Source of the DNA: Pyropia haitanensis
Taxonomy: Eukaryota; Rhodophyta; Bangiophyceae; Bangiales; Bangiaceae
Assembly: GCA_008729055.1 (NCBI GenBank)
Contig: SDUX01000005.1
Coordinates: 1,372,875 to 1,436,874, forward strand
DNA length: 64,000 nucleotides
Direction: 5' to 3'
Part shown: one piece after another, positions 63,600-64,000 of the stretch
How positions within the stretch are numbered: the stretch's first letter is position 1
How the letters are laid out: the number at the start of each line of letters is the position of its first letter
Made by a program: the position numbers and the translations under genes
Notes under the pieces: generated by a model
What the model was told of the DNA's origin: nothing
Database searches by the model: none
The model's input: only the letters and a program-made list of their open reading frames with translations

Positions 63600-64000
63600 T
63601 CACGGACGAGCGCGCGAGTTGTGCGTGACGACGTCAAGCGCGATTGGGGCGAGCACAAAGTCCGGAACGGCCATCACCCCTGCCAGCTCCGCCGCCCGCG
63701 GCCGCAGCGCCGCGCACAGTTCGTCGACCGCGTCGGCCGGCAACAGGGCGCCCCCCCGCAGCAGCACCCCCCCGATGGCCTCCACCACCGCCAGCGCGTG
63801 GAGGGTGCCGAGCGCACCCAGCAGGGGGCCCAGTGACGCGGGCGCCGTCCCGCCCGCCCCCGTGGCCGCCGTGAGCGCGCCGAGCAGAAGCAGCTGCGTT
63901 TGCACCCGCGCGACCGCGTCGGCCGCCACCTGGTGCGCCGTGAAGGCGTCAAAGAGGGTGACGCCGGGCGCCGCTGCCGACGACGCAATCGACTGCGCCA
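63600..64000 (-). CDS. Acyl-CoA oxidase C-terminal part, truncated by window edge
   Basis: The minus frame is open from the window edge to TGA at 63600-63602. It reads GVTLFDAFTAHQVAADAVAR, then VVEAIGGVLLRGGALLPADA, VDELCAALRPRAAELAGVMA and PDFVLAPIALDV. The last three match the ACOX C-terminal domain (helical bundle ending in LRPHAVxLVDAFxxPDxxLxSPIG). These flavoenzymes perform the first step of peroxisomal beta-oxidation with O2 as acceptor. The final residues (NSRARP) are not a PTS1 signal. The catalytic Glu and FAD-binding parts lie outside the window. Confidence 0.7.
   Translation of the reverse strand, partial: AQSIASSAAAPGVTLFDAFTAHQVAADAVARVQTQLLLLGALTAATGAGGTAPASLGPLLGALGTLHALAVVEAIGGVLLRGGALLPADAVDELCAALRPRAAELAGVMAVPDFVLAPIALDVVTHNSRARP

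Noticed and set aside
1..64000. tRNA or rRNA genes
   Set aside because: I scanned for T-arm GGTTCRANYC words and conserved rRNA blocks by eye and found no convincing candidate. A covariance-model scan would be decisive.

Overview
The window is eukaryotic nuclear DNA, very GC-rich, with spliceosomal GT-AG introns whose phases match across exons, decayed eukaryotic transposons, and fragments of mitochondrial, peroxisomal and metabolic genes (COQ9, acyl-CoA oxidase C-terminus, HSDL2-like dehydrogenase, hotdog thioesterase, inositol-monophosphatase-family phosphatase). A GC-rich alga such as a bangiophyte red alga would fit, but nothing here proves the lineage. Long G or C homopolymers (up to about 26 bases) are frequent. 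The conserved genes change reading frame close to such runs, so either base-count errors or real decay must be allowed for.

Layout: (1) 1-5.2 kb, two divergent spliced genes: a SAP-domain protein on the minus strand that leaves the window, and an unrecognised protein on the plus strand, separated by a 61-bp near-perfect palindrome. (2) 5.2-8.4 kb, tandem repeats and a tyrosine-recombinase C-terminal fragment. (3) About 8.5-17.5 kb, one large satellite-like array of a degenerate ~52-bp unit. (4) 17.6-22.7 kb, a leucine-rich-repeat-like gene, an unknown membrane-like ORF, a thioesterase and an SDR. (5) 22.8-35 kb, a transposon island: a TIR element, a hairpin repeat, a copia-ordered LTR retrotransposon relic with a Tc1/mariner element nested in gag, a lone LTR, and a CACTA/Plavaka-type transposase relic. 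(6) 35-41 kb, GC-rich Ala/Gly-rich sequence and repeats. (7) 41.3-44 kb, a small ORF and an intact tyrosine-recombinase-like gene. (8) 44.6-49 kb, GC-rich repetitive Ala/Gly-coding sequence sharing a dispersed repeat with 38.5 kb. (9) 49.3-56 kb, minus-strand unknown genes, COQ9, and a divergent phosphatase. (10) 57-58.5 kb, a TIR element with subterminal palindromes. (11) 58.9-62.7 kb, a solo LTR with a clear target duplication, then a four-exon Crinkler-like P-loop NTPase plus PD-(D/E)XK-like protein. (12) 63.6-64 kb, the C-terminus of an acyl-CoA oxidase.

There is no operon-like organisation. The genes form two classes: dispersed host metabolic genes, mostly short of introns and embedded in low-complexity GC-rich DNA, and mobile-element genes in islands of lower GC. 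The most notable items are the Crinkler-like gene beside a solo LTR, the SAP gene with its divergent partner and palindromic spacer, the large satellite, the palindrome-bearing TIR element and the intact tyrosine recombinase.
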